A DNA stretch of 64,000 bases from Capra hircus (Eukaryota; Chordata; Mammalia; Artiodactyla; Bovidae), in contig NC_030808.1 of assembly GCF_001704415.2 (NCBI RefSeq), forward strand, positions 132,943,089-133,007,088, read 5' to 3'. The translations under genes were made by a program, and so were the position numbers. How positions within the stretch are numbered: position 1 is the stretch's first letter; each line of letters begins with the position of its first letter. Below are positions 1 through 8,750 of this stretch, one piece after another. Below the pieces are notes generated by a model, which saw only the letters and a program-made list of their open reading frames with translations, was not told where the DNA came from and made no database searches.

Positions 1-14
1 AGTGGTTTCTCCAT

Positions 15-563
15 CCTCTGCTATTTGATTGTGATTATGTGATTTTGCTCCCTGATATTAATGCTATATTAATGCTGATTATGCTATATTAATTGGCAAA
101 AGAGATTTTGCAGATATAATTAAGGTTACTAACCAATTCACTCTAAAATAAGGATATTATCCAAGTGGGTTCGGTGTAATTATGTGAGCCCTTAAAAGCT
201 GAAGGCAGAGCAGATTTCAAGCATGAGGATTTAATGTGTTGTTGCTGGCTCTGAGATAGAGGGGCCATGTGCACGGACCAAGAAGAGGCCTTTTGGAGCT
301 AAAGGCAGCCAATAGAAACAGAGACCTTAGTCCTGCAACAGCAAGGGACTGAATTCTGCCAACAACCTGAATGAGCGTGGAAATGGATATTCCCCAGAGC
401 CTGCAGAAAGGAATGCAGCCTGGCTGACACCTTGACTTGAGCCTTGTGAGACCCTAAGCAGAGAATTCAGTTGACTTCTGCCATGTGCGGACTTCTGACC
501 TACAGAAACTGTGAGACAAATATGTGTTGGTTTAACCTTCAAAGTTTGTGAAATAGAAAATGA
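15..563 (+). repeat. MaLR-type LTR relic (ERVL-MaLR, MLT/MST-like)
   Basis: The stretch follows the internal order typical of mammalian MaLR LTRs: a 'ttttgcagatataattaaggtta' block near 105-130 (consensus-like 'ctttgcagatgtgattaagg'), 'gtgagcccttaaaag' at 185, a 'ccagagcctgcagaaaggaatgcagcc' block near 397-420, and 'gacttctgacctacagaaactgtgag' near 488-513. It is old and diverged, with no visible TG/CA ends. The exact subfamily cannot be named by eye. Confidence 0.6.
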
Positions 564-573
564 TTACAAGGGG

Positions 574-592
574 TTTATTTATTTATTTATTT
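574..592. repeat. (TTTA)n simple repeat
   Basis: About five TTTA units directly follow the MaLR LTR relic. A short AT-rich tract with no further feature. Confidence 0.85.
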
Positions 593-730
593 GTTCAAAA
601 GTTGGAGCAGTGGAGACCCTTCTTGCTTAGGAGCCTCTAAGTAAGTAAGGATCTTCACGGCAAAGTTCCAGATTTGTCACTGTGCTCAAGGGAGTGAGGA
701 GGCTGGGCCTCTTGTTTTCTAATCTGGATC

Positions 731-944
731 CGTGCAGTCCAATACGGTAGTCGCAAGCCATGGATGGTTTAAACTGAAATTTAAATGAATTGAAATTAAA
801 TAAAATTTTAAAGTTTTTTTCCTCTGCTGTATTAGCTATGTTTTAAGTGTTCAACAACACTATGTGGCTAAGGGCCATTGAACTGGAAGGCACAAATACA
901 AAACATTTCCTTCATTACAGAAAGTTCTGTTGGGCAGTTCTGGT
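731..944. mobile_element. hAT-Charlie non-autonomous DNA transposon relic
   Basis: The left end has 'gtccaatacggtagtcgcaagcc' and the right end has 'acagaaagttctgttgggcag', matching the inverted ends of the small MER-type Charlie element that reads 'GTCCAATA..GGTAGCC' and 'AGAAAGTTCTATTGGACAG'. Between them lies the usual AT-rich core (aaatttaaatgaattgaaattaaataaaa). It is non-coding. A second relic of the same type is at 41505-41660. Confidence 0.65.
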
Positions 945-1525
945 CTAGATGATTAACAGTGATAACATCCAATGACAACTGTGGTTTTTCTCATTTGGGG
1001 CACAGAGAGAGGATTCCTATACTGTCTCGTAGAATTATTACAGAGCAGAATGCAGGCAAATTTCTCTCAACTGCAGCAAGAAAATGTTTGAAGTTTGTGA
1101 AAACTTTCACATCTCTTCTTTCTTTCCTTATCACTTGCATAAAATTTTTCTTGGACATAGAAAGCCCTGAATTTGCAGTAGAATACTCTAGAAATACCAG
1201 TGACAGGGAATCAGGGCTCATTTTTTTCCAGATGAAGGAGGAGCTACCATGTGATGTATGGCCATAAGGCCCCTGACTTTAACTGCAGGATTTTTTAAGC
1301 ATCTCTTGTACAGCAAGACAAGGTTGCTACTGGGGCAGATCAATAAGATCACCGCCTGAAGCAAACAAACCCCCAAAGGCTATTGCTATTGTTAGACTGG
1401 CCTCCTTATGTTGGTTTCCAATGCCCTAAAGTGGCACTAACTAAAGAGGAAAAGAGGCTTATTCTCCCAGGAGACAGAAGCATCTTTTGCCTTAGGCTTA
1501 AACAACAAAAGTTGACTTAGTGGCC
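945..1525. other. No recognisable feature
   Basis: Unique-looking sequence of average composition. Short open frames exist on both strands but show no family resemblance, and their lengths are ordinary for non-coding DNA. Confidence 0.5.
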
Positions 1526-1692
1526 AGGACTTACCTGGTGGTCCAATGGTTAAGACTACACCTTCCAATGCAGGGGGTTTGGGTTTGAGCCCTGGTCAGG
1601 CAGCTAAGATCCCACATGTTTTGCAGTCCAATAATCAGAATATAAATAACAAAAGCTGATATTATAACAAGTTCAATAAAGACTTTTAAAAA
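1526..1692 (+). repeat. CHR-type tRNA-derived SINE
   Basis: Starts 'aggacttacctggtggtccaa', a CHR head, followed by an A-box/B-box-like part (ggtttgagccctggtca, 1586-1602). It ends with the 'ttgtaacaa..ttcaataaagactttt' tail typical of the CHR-2B-like subfamily. The tRNA resemblance is SINE ancestry and not a tRNA gene. Confidence 0.75.
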
Positions 1693-1747
1693 AGTTGCTT
1701 TTAAAAAATGACTTTGGGGCCAAAGCATATATGTGCCTGCATGTTGA

Positions 1748-1909
1748 ATTGCTTCAGTCATGTCTAGCCCACCAGCCTCCTCTTGTCCAGGCGAGAATAC
1801 TGGAGTGGATAGCCATTCCCTTCTCCGTGGGATCTTCCCAACCCAGGAATGGAACCTGGGTCTCTGGCACAGCAGGTAGATTCTTTACTGTCTGAGCCAC
1901 TTGGGACTC
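1748..1909 (-). repeat. Bov-tA SINE, diverged
   Basis: On the plus strand it reads as the reverse complement of Bov-tA: 'gcttcagtcatgtct', 'gcgagaatactggagtgg', 'ggatcttcccaaccc' and the tRNA-like end 'tctgagccac'. Possible short duplication 'aattg' at both edges (1747-1751 and 1910-1914). Several indels mark it as an older copy. Confidence 0.8.
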
Positions 1910-1974
1910 AATTGTAACTGGTGGTCATGGACTAAAGCTTGTGGGTGAAGCAGGTGGAGAGGTGTGGCACAGGC

Positions 1975-2190
1975 CAAGGGGAAAGAACCTGGCTTTGGGG
2001 TTAGAAGACCTGAGTCTGAATTCTGTAGCCATATTGCTGTGTTACCCTAGGCTAGTTAAGGAACCTTTGTGAGCCTTACTTTTTTCATCTGGGACACAGA
2101 TGAAACAATTGGAGGATAATAATCTCTGATTCTTGGGGTTGTTCTAGGGTTATTGCGAGGATCAAAGGAGAGAATTGCATACACTGTCTG
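1975..2190 (+). repeat. MIR SINE
   Basis: Shows the MIR order: a 'gggttagaagacctgagtctgaattc' part, 'gctgtgttaccctaggctagttaaggaacc', and 'tcatctgggacacagatgaaac..aataatc' then 'gttattgcgaggatcaaa'. This matches the MIR core about losing a space before 'ttgggcaagttacttaacc'. Ancient and diverged. Confidence 0.65.
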
Positions 2191-2299
2191 GAGCACCGGA
2201 GTTGCTCAGGTAAGAGTAGCCAGTGTGGTTACTCACACACATGTCAGCCCCAGGTTACTCAGGAAAGACCATTCACCCGATACCCTGGTCAGTCACATA

Positions 2300-3285
2300 T
2301 GTAGTCTTATCTCTATTCCTGCCCTAATCTTCGCTTCTATGGCCAGAGCCTCACATGAGGCAATTCAACACTTGCACTCCCCACCAAGAATCCTACAATT
2401 TCTAACATCCCACTCACTTACTGCTACTCAGTACATTCCTCTGAACACCTGATTCCTTGTAGTCCTCCATATCACTAATACCTGCAGTCCATCATTTCAC
2501 TAAGAAAATAGAAGCTGCCAGAATAGTTCCACAAGCTCTTACCACCACGCCTACCCGCCTCTGGCATCTGTGCACATCGATGCTGCCTTTCTTCCTGCTG
2601 TGATGGGTGCACTGTCTGTGCTTTTGTGTAAGTCAGCCTTGGCACCTCGGAAGTGGATCCAGCCCCTCTTCCCTACTCTAGAATTTCACTCCTGCAATTG
2701 CCCTTCTCCTGAACCTTTAAATTTTTTCTTTTTCACTGAATCATTTTCATTGCATCAAATATACCTTAACATTTCTCATATATAAAAATCCTTCCTAGAA
2801 CCCTATCCTTTTTCATCTGCTACCTCTTTTCTCTGCTCCCTTTGTAGTGTCCTTCACTGGTGTTTTCTCATCACCCTGAATTCTAAATGTCAGAGTGTCT
2901 CAGGGTTTGCTTCTCAGAACTCCATTCTTCTCTGCCTACCCGCATTGCCAGGGGATGGACACAGTTCCATGGCTTTAAACACCTTCATCTTGCTGCCAGA
3001 TTTGTATGCCCTCCCTGGACCTCTCCCCTGAACGGCAGAACACAAAACTAGGCACCTGCTTAACATCTCAACTGAATACCTGTTAGGCATCTTAACCTTA
3101 ATATGTTCAAAAATGAACTATTGATTTTCAGCTGCCAACTCCCAAACCTGCTCCTTCCACAGTTGTCTCTGACTCAGTACATGGAACTCTGTTCTTTCAT
3201 TTGCACACGCTAAAAAATTTCAGTTTCCCCCTTGTCTCTCTTTTTCTCTCACATACCGCATCTAGTCCATCAGAAAGCAAAGCGA
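2300..3285 (+). repeat. L2 LINE segment, sense strand (RT region)
   Basis: Reads in sense through decayed L2 reverse-transcriptase sequence. Landmarks are 'ctctgctccctttgtag' (2834), 'catggctttaaacacc' (2970), 'ggacctctcccctgaac' (3018), 'aatatgttcaaaaatgaac' (3101) and 'ctctcacataccgcatctagtccatcag' ending at 3274. These correspond to consecutive blocks of the L2 RT and its C-terminal part. All frames are broken. It stops where the antisense L2 segment at 3393-4122 begins in family coordinates. Confidence 0.65.
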
Positions 3286-3392
3286 GATTAAGAATCCTGA
3301 AAGGCTGTTTCAACCGGGTCAAAGAAAATTCCTAATCACCAAACAATACTCCCCTCCAGTGATGAGAATTATTATATAACGTAGGTGTGTTC

Positions 3393-4122
3393 AGTCTTAA
3401 TTCAGCAAATATATTTGGAACATTTATCACACTCCAGGCAATGTTCTAGGTACTAGGGATATAACAATGAACAAAACATTTCATGGAGTTTACCTTCTGC
3501 CAAAGGGAGACAGAAAACTTGTCAGATGGTTAAGGAGAAACACTTTTAGGGTAAACACTTTTAGGGGATGTAAAAGTGAAGGCAGGAGGCTGTTTCAGGT
3601 AGGGTAGTTGTCTGTGACTTCTGCAGTAAGATGCCAGTTAAGCATAGATATTTAAGCATTAAGCAGAGTGAGCCATGCAGATATCTGGGAATAAATGATT
3701 CAAGCAGGAAGGGGATGTACAGGGGTTGTAAGGCAAAAGCATCCTTGGGGTATCCCAGGAGTAAGATGAAAGAACCTGCAGAGTGAGTGAGGAGGGTATT
3801 GGGCTATGGTGAGATCAGAGAATAGGGCTAGAGCTTGCAGTCCAAGAAAGACATCTGCGCTTTTATTCTAAGAAGTAGGAAGCCAATGGAGATACATCAT
3901 GATCCTTTACATTTAAAAGGATCAGCCTAACATCCTTATATTTACCAATTCTGAACTGTAGCAGGGAGACAGTGGAAACCAAGAGACCAGTTAAAGGGCC
4001 TAATCCATTAGTCCAGGTGCAGGAAAATGGTACCCAATTTAAATGGTTACTGTGGATGTAGCAGGAAGTACTGAATTTAGAATTCATTTTGAAGGTAGAG
4101 CTGACAGGGTTTGGTAAGTATA
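3393..4122 (-). repeat. L2 LINE segment, antisense (3' half)
   Basis: On the plus strand it shows the reverse complement of the L2 3' region: 'ttcagcaaatatatttgg', 'ggcaatgttctaggtactagggatataacaatgaacaaaac' (3437), 'gccatgcagatatctggg' (3672), 'gaagccaatggag' (3878), 'agggagacagtgg..ccagttaa', and 'ttttgaaggtagagctgacaggg' (4088). A 30-bp tract at 4125-4158 ending 'tttgttgagtgaatac' resembles an L2 tail in the opposite, sense direction. Confidence 0.7.
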
Positions 4123-4198
4123 TGGTAATAGGTACACAATTTATATTTGTTGAGTGAATACACAAAGTATTCGGGGGTGGGGAGTGGTGTGCGTGCAT

Positions 4199-4345
4199 GC
4201 ATGCTCAGCTGTATATGACTCTTTGCAACCCCATGGTGTGTAGCCTGCCAGGCTCATCTGTTTCTTGGAGTTTTCCAGGCAAGAATACTGAAGTGGGTTG
4301 CCATTCTCTGGGGGTGAGGCAGGACATTTTCCTGACCTGGATGAA
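4199..4345 (-). repeat. Bov-tA SINE, partial
   Basis: The plus strand shows 'gactctttgcaaccccatgg', 'tagcctgccaggctc', 'ttttccaggcaagaatactg' and 'gggttgccatt', the reverse complement of the Bov-A monomer. A degraded tRNA-proximal part follows (cctgacctgga). The tRNA head is not clear. Confidence 0.8.
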
Positions 4346-4414
4346 ATATCCCAGCCATTGACACTCCACCCTCTGTTTTCTCTCATGCTTATTTGCAGCC
4401 GTCTGATGACTGAT

Positions 4415-4903
4415 GTACTCTGCGTAGAAGTTAAATAAGCAGGGTGACAATATACAGCCTTGACGTACTCCTTTTCCTATTTGGAACCAGTCTGTTGTTC
4501 CATGTCCAGTTCTAACTGTTGCTTCCTGACCTGCATACAGGTTTCTCAAGAGACAGGTCAGGTGGTCTGGTATTTCCATCTCTTTCAGAATTTTCCACAG
4601 TTTGTGGTGATCCACACAGTCAAAGGATTTGGCATAGTCAATAAAGCAGAAATAGATGTTTTTCTGGAACTCTTGCTTTTTCGATGATCCAGCGGATGTT
4701 GGCAATTTGATCAGGGGCAGGAGGAGAAGGGGATGACAGAAGATGAGATGGCTGGGTGGCATCACTGACTCAATGGACATTTGTTTGCGTAAACTCCGGG
4801 AGTTGGTGATGGACAGGGAGGCCTGGTGTGCTGCGATTCTTGGGGTCGCAAAGAGTCGGATCACAAAGAGTCGGACACGACTGAGCGACTGAACTGAGCT
4901 GAA
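4415..4903. mobile_element. BovB LINE fragment with internal 5' inversion
   Basis: Two BovB pieces lie head to head. Positions 4415-4711 are antisense and carry the RT region: on the minus strand the motif FIDYAKSFDCVDH and the block ending in RQGCILSP are legible. Positions 4712-4903 are sense and carry the 3' end, 'ggaggagaagg..ctccgggagttggtgatgg..gactgagcgactgaactgag'. The pair is bracketed by a 12-bp direct repeat, ctgatgactgat, at 4403-4414 and 4904-4915. One insertion with an inverted 5' portion explains both. The 3' end also has a small internal duplication of 'cacaaagagtcgga' near 4848-4877. Confidence 0.85.
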
Positions 4904-4915
4904 CTGATGACTGAT

Positions 4916-6544
4916 ACTTTGTTCCACATCTAGGGAGGGATGTTCTGAACATTGAACACTGCAATATTGTCACTGGGAAATATCTACAACTCTTAGTAAT
5001 TGGGATTCTGGATTATCTGTAGTTCTTTTGCCAGTTTCAGACCATTTTTCTTTATGCTGATAAAGTTGAGCTGCCGGTCAAAAAATCTGGAGCCCAAACT
5101 CCAGAACATGGAGGTCCCACATGGTCCTTTCACACTGTTGACTTATTCCCATTAATTGGAATCTTTGCTGAGGGTTTTCTCTCATTTTAGCAATATATGC
5201 TTCTCATTACTCTTCAAATTCATATTGTTAAATTTCTGATTTGTGGAATAATAAAATTGGGCAGAAATTCAGTTATCATTGTCAGAGATTTATAGAGTTC
5301 TTCTCTACTTCTGAGCCCTTTTCTTCGATTCCAAGGGCAGCAATAATGCCTGCCGTGGCCAGGGCAAGGGTGAGGCAAGTGAAGTGCCTGGGGTGCAGCA
5401 CTGGAGGAGGTGTTCACGTTCAGAGCTGTGGATGTGTGCGGGTGGGCACCTGGGAATGATGGTCTCCTGAGAAGCTGTGTTCTGGGCACCTGGGGCACCT
5501 CCCTCCAGTCCTGGGCCTTCAACTGCCTGCAGAAAAGCATTTTGGTTTATTAACCAGGCAGCTGCAGCAAGAGCAAGACCAGTTCCCCACTGTTTGACCA
5601 TGACTGTACAAGAGAAAGCTGCTCTCAGAGAAAGCAAATGGCATGGAGAGGAGTCATGCTCTGGGAAGCGTTGCCAATTTAGAAATTAAAACCAATGGGA
5701 AAATGGTGACGAACATCATGGAATTTTGCTTTGTAATCAAGTCAACCAGCCACTGGCATTCCATTTGTTGAGGGCTACCTGGATCTAGTCATCCTATCTA
5801 TAGCATTTCTATCCAGTTTGCAATTTCTCAGATACAGTACTTAAAAAATGTTTGTTCTCCGCTACCTCCTGTGCCTTCTTTTTATATGTTTCAGAAGTTA
5901 ACAGAACAAATAAATGGCTGCAGTGTAAATGCTTTGGACAGTCAGGTAAGGGCTTATTTTTAAGGTTGGTGTAACAAATTCCATTTTCAAAACAAACCCA
6001 AACTGAGTAAGTGATTCCAAATTAGCTCCTTAGTTTTCCCCCCTACCCAGCAATAATGCCACTATTAATTTCAATTATTTAGAGGCAACATTAATGTGTG
6101 AAACAAGAACAGCGATAAAGACAGAAAGGAATAAATTACTCCCTGCAAGACCAAATGACATTTTGACTGGCATAGAGATTTTTTTTTTTCCTTCACACAC
6201 TTTGTGCTTTGACATTTCACTTGGCACAAACATTTCACAAATTCTTGACCTATTCTGATGTACTGTTGTTTAGCAGTTGCTGACATGACACATTTTAACC
6301 TCAAGCTCACTGGATTCCAAATGTTACCTTTTCCTGTCAATCAGGGTTGGATGACCTCCAAAAAACAGTGCAGGCAAAAGTCTGTGTACCTAAGAGGATA
6401 AGTGTTTTCTCAGAATAGAGAAAGAGTAGCTTGAAGTAGGATTTGGGAGAAAGGCAGGAAAGAAGGTGTCATTTAGGCAATTATGGGGTGAAAAGAGGAG
6501 AAAGATCCCTAGGGAACCTCAAAATCTTGAGAGAGACAGCAGCC
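4916..6544. other. Unassigned sequence; GC-rich patch at 5290-5690
   Basis: I recognise no repeat family or gene here. The 5290-5690 patch is richer in GC than its surroundings and is open on the minus strand for 106-110 codons in two overlapping frames. A third minus frame ends near 5282 in a hydrophobic stretch followed by a charged tail. This could be a decayed processed gene copy, but no family is recognised and no poly(A) tail is clear. Confidence 0.4.
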
Positions 6545-6715
6545 CCAAACATAAAATACCTAGGAATAAACCTAACAAGAAATAGCTGGGGCAATATGAC
6601 AAAAATATAAAACTTAGAGACAGAAGAGATTTAAATATTGGAAAAATACATAATCTTCCAACAGAGGAAAACTGTATCATATAAATATGTCACTTCTCAA
6701 ATTATCTTTTAAGTA
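6545..6715 (+). repeat. Short old L1 ORF2 fragment
   Basis: Contains 'aaaatacctaggaataaacctaacaag' at about 6555, a block highly typical of mammalian L1 ORF2, followed by degraded sequence resembling the downstream ORF2 portion (aaaacttagagacagaagagatttaaat). Truncated at both ends. Confidence 0.65.
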
Positions 6716-6899
6716 TGACTTGACTGCCTCTAAGCCTCACTGACTGTGGGTGCTGGAAAGAGGTCACATTCTTATTATTACCCAGATTTTGCTAGTTCAT
6801 TAGGTGCTATTGACATCTTCTATCTCCCAGATCTTTACTGAAGAATAAACCAATTTACAATGCTCTGCTTGATATCCTCTTTTAAGGGTTCTATCATTT

Positions 6900-7480
6900 A
6901 AAAATGCTTTCAGCTGCAAGTAATAAAACACCAACAATGGTTCAAATAATAAAGATTTTCATCATCTCTATCGTTAAACCAGTTTCAGGTATGATGCATT
7001 GGCTTACTCAACAAAATCATCAAAGACCTAGGCTTTTTCTGTGTTTCCACTCTTGCCAACCTGAGAAAAATGCTTTTGTTTAGAGAACCACAGCTCTAAG
7101 TGTGATGACAACACATGACCATGTTCAAGTCAGGAAGAAGGGGTGGGCAAAGGAATTTCTTTTTGCAAGGCTGTGTCTTTTTTAATCAGACAAGACAAAC
7201 TTTTCTAGAACTATTCCCAGCAGACTTCCCCTTAATCTCATGGTCCAACGCTGGGTCATGTTGCCTGCCAATCCAGACCAATCATTAGCCAAGGGGGACT
7301 GCAGCTGCCACGACCGGCTTTGACCAAACATGATTCATTCACAGGCACTGGGAACATGGCTATGGGAACCAAACTGTGGTTCTGTGAGCTATGAAGAAAG
7401 GGGTGTGGCTGTTGTGTAAGCAGCCACAGCATTTTTCCAAAGAGGCAGTACCCATAGGCATTTGAGAGCCCCCTCACAAG
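6900..7480. repeat. Probable ancient interspersed repeat, family not identified
   Basis: The segment runs from 'cagctgcaagtaataaaacacc' through an 'aggaagaagg..gggcaaagg' block to a 'ccaatccagaccaatcattagccaaggggg' block. This order recurs widely in mammalian genomes, but I cannot name the family. No coding signal was seen. Confidence 0.35.
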
Positions 7481-8433
7481 AGCACTGCATTGCTGGCTTC
7501 TCCAGACTCTTCTTTGATCTGCAGGGCAAGCTCTCCTTAGTAGTTGCTCCCAGTCAGTCTCCAGGCTGCGTGGCCTCCTGCAGTAAGGAGGGGTGGAATG
7601 GCCTTATCAGTAGGGTGCACTGTGTTACCTGGATCCCACAGCAACAGTCCTGGAACCATCCTTGTACAGGTGCTCCTGAAAACGGCTCCCACAGCTCCTG
7701 CCTCTGGTTCCTCCTTCATGGTGACTTCATGCGAGTCCCTGCAGGTGGGCTCAGTCAATATCCTTTCTCATCTCTCTTCTCTCATCTCCATTCTAGAGGC
7801 TATAAACCAAACATTTTGTAGCCTCCTTTACCAGGAAACGTAGTCACGTGTGTGACAGTTTGGGGTAATGATATGGAAGCAGACATTTGCCAGGGGTTTC
7901 TGTAAAAACATTTGCTTTCCTGATAAAGGCCTTGGCTTTGCCTTGGATTGATTATAAGGCTACCGAAGTTTAACATGACCTCAGTTAAAGTATTAATGGG
8001 ATTTTTAGGTGGAGGGGAAAACAGCAAAATTATTCTACAGTTTGCCTGGAAAAAGACACAAGCGAGAACACCTAGAATATTAGCTTTATTGAAACAGGGA
8101 TTATATCAAAGTAATTTCCTCATTATTTCTTCCAGTGCTTTTATGATATGAGACTTCCTAATTCTGATATTCATGAAATATTTACCTTATTTTTTCTGGT
8201 TCTATTTTCTATATTCAGAATACTTATATATCAAAAATCACTATAAACAAAGGTATGAGGCAAGCAACAAATGGGGAAAAGTCTTGCCTGGCGACATGGG
8301 AGCATGATATTGGGGGAGGGGTGAGAGCTAGGGTTACTGGAGTCTGGGGTCTCCTTTATACCACAGGCTTGTGGTATTATCATCCTCCAATACAACTGCT
8401 GTTGTTTATCTCCATTTTGTCTCTATTAAGAAA
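7481..8433. other. No recognisable feature
   Basis: Unique-looking sequence. Overlapping open frames of 60-119 codons at 7462-7843 occur on both strands at once, with no family resemblance, as expected from a GC-richer patch without coding constraint. Confidence 0.4.
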
Positions 8434-8445
8434 TTAGGTAACTTG

Positions 8446-8690
8446 GGGCTTTCCTGGCGGTCCAGTGGTTAAGGATCTGCCTTGCAGTGCAGGGGACATG
8501 GGTTCAATCCCTGGTCAAGGAACTAAGATCCCACAAACAGTGGGGTAACTAAGCCTGAGCATTGCAACTACGGAGCTCAAGCACTCTGGAACCCGTGGGC
8601 CGCAACTAGAGAGTCTGTGCCCTGAAGTGAAGGATCCTGTGTGCTGCAACCAAGACCAGATGTATCTAAATAAATAAATATTTTTCTAAT
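8446..8690 (+). repeat. CHR-type SINE in a 12-bp direct repeat
   Basis: Starts 'gggctttcctggcggtccagtggttaag', continues 'gggttcaatccctggtcaaggaac', then the CHR body (aactaagcc, gcaactagagag) and a 'taaataaataaat' tail. The 12-bp repeat ttaggtaacttg stands at 8434-8445 and again at 8739-8750, about 50 bp beyond the tail. The insertion may therefore include downstream sequence. Confidence 0.8.
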
Positions 8691-8750
8691 TTAAGATTCA
8701 GTTTATGATACTGCTAAAAACATTGAGAAAAAATGAAGTTAGGTAACTTG

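Noticed and set aside
4205..4927. 240-codon minus-strand open frame as a gene
   Set aside because: It crosses a Bov-tA SINE, an inverted BovB RT segment and the BovB 3' end. The reverse-transcriptase-like text is LINE sequence and the rest is SINE translated by chance.
8446..8540. tRNA-like sequences with A- and B-box features
   Set aside because: All such sequences (also at 12090, 35098, 43997, 53964 and others) are the tRNA-derived heads of CHR or Bov-tA SINEs. None has an intact cloverleaf with a discrete 3' end.
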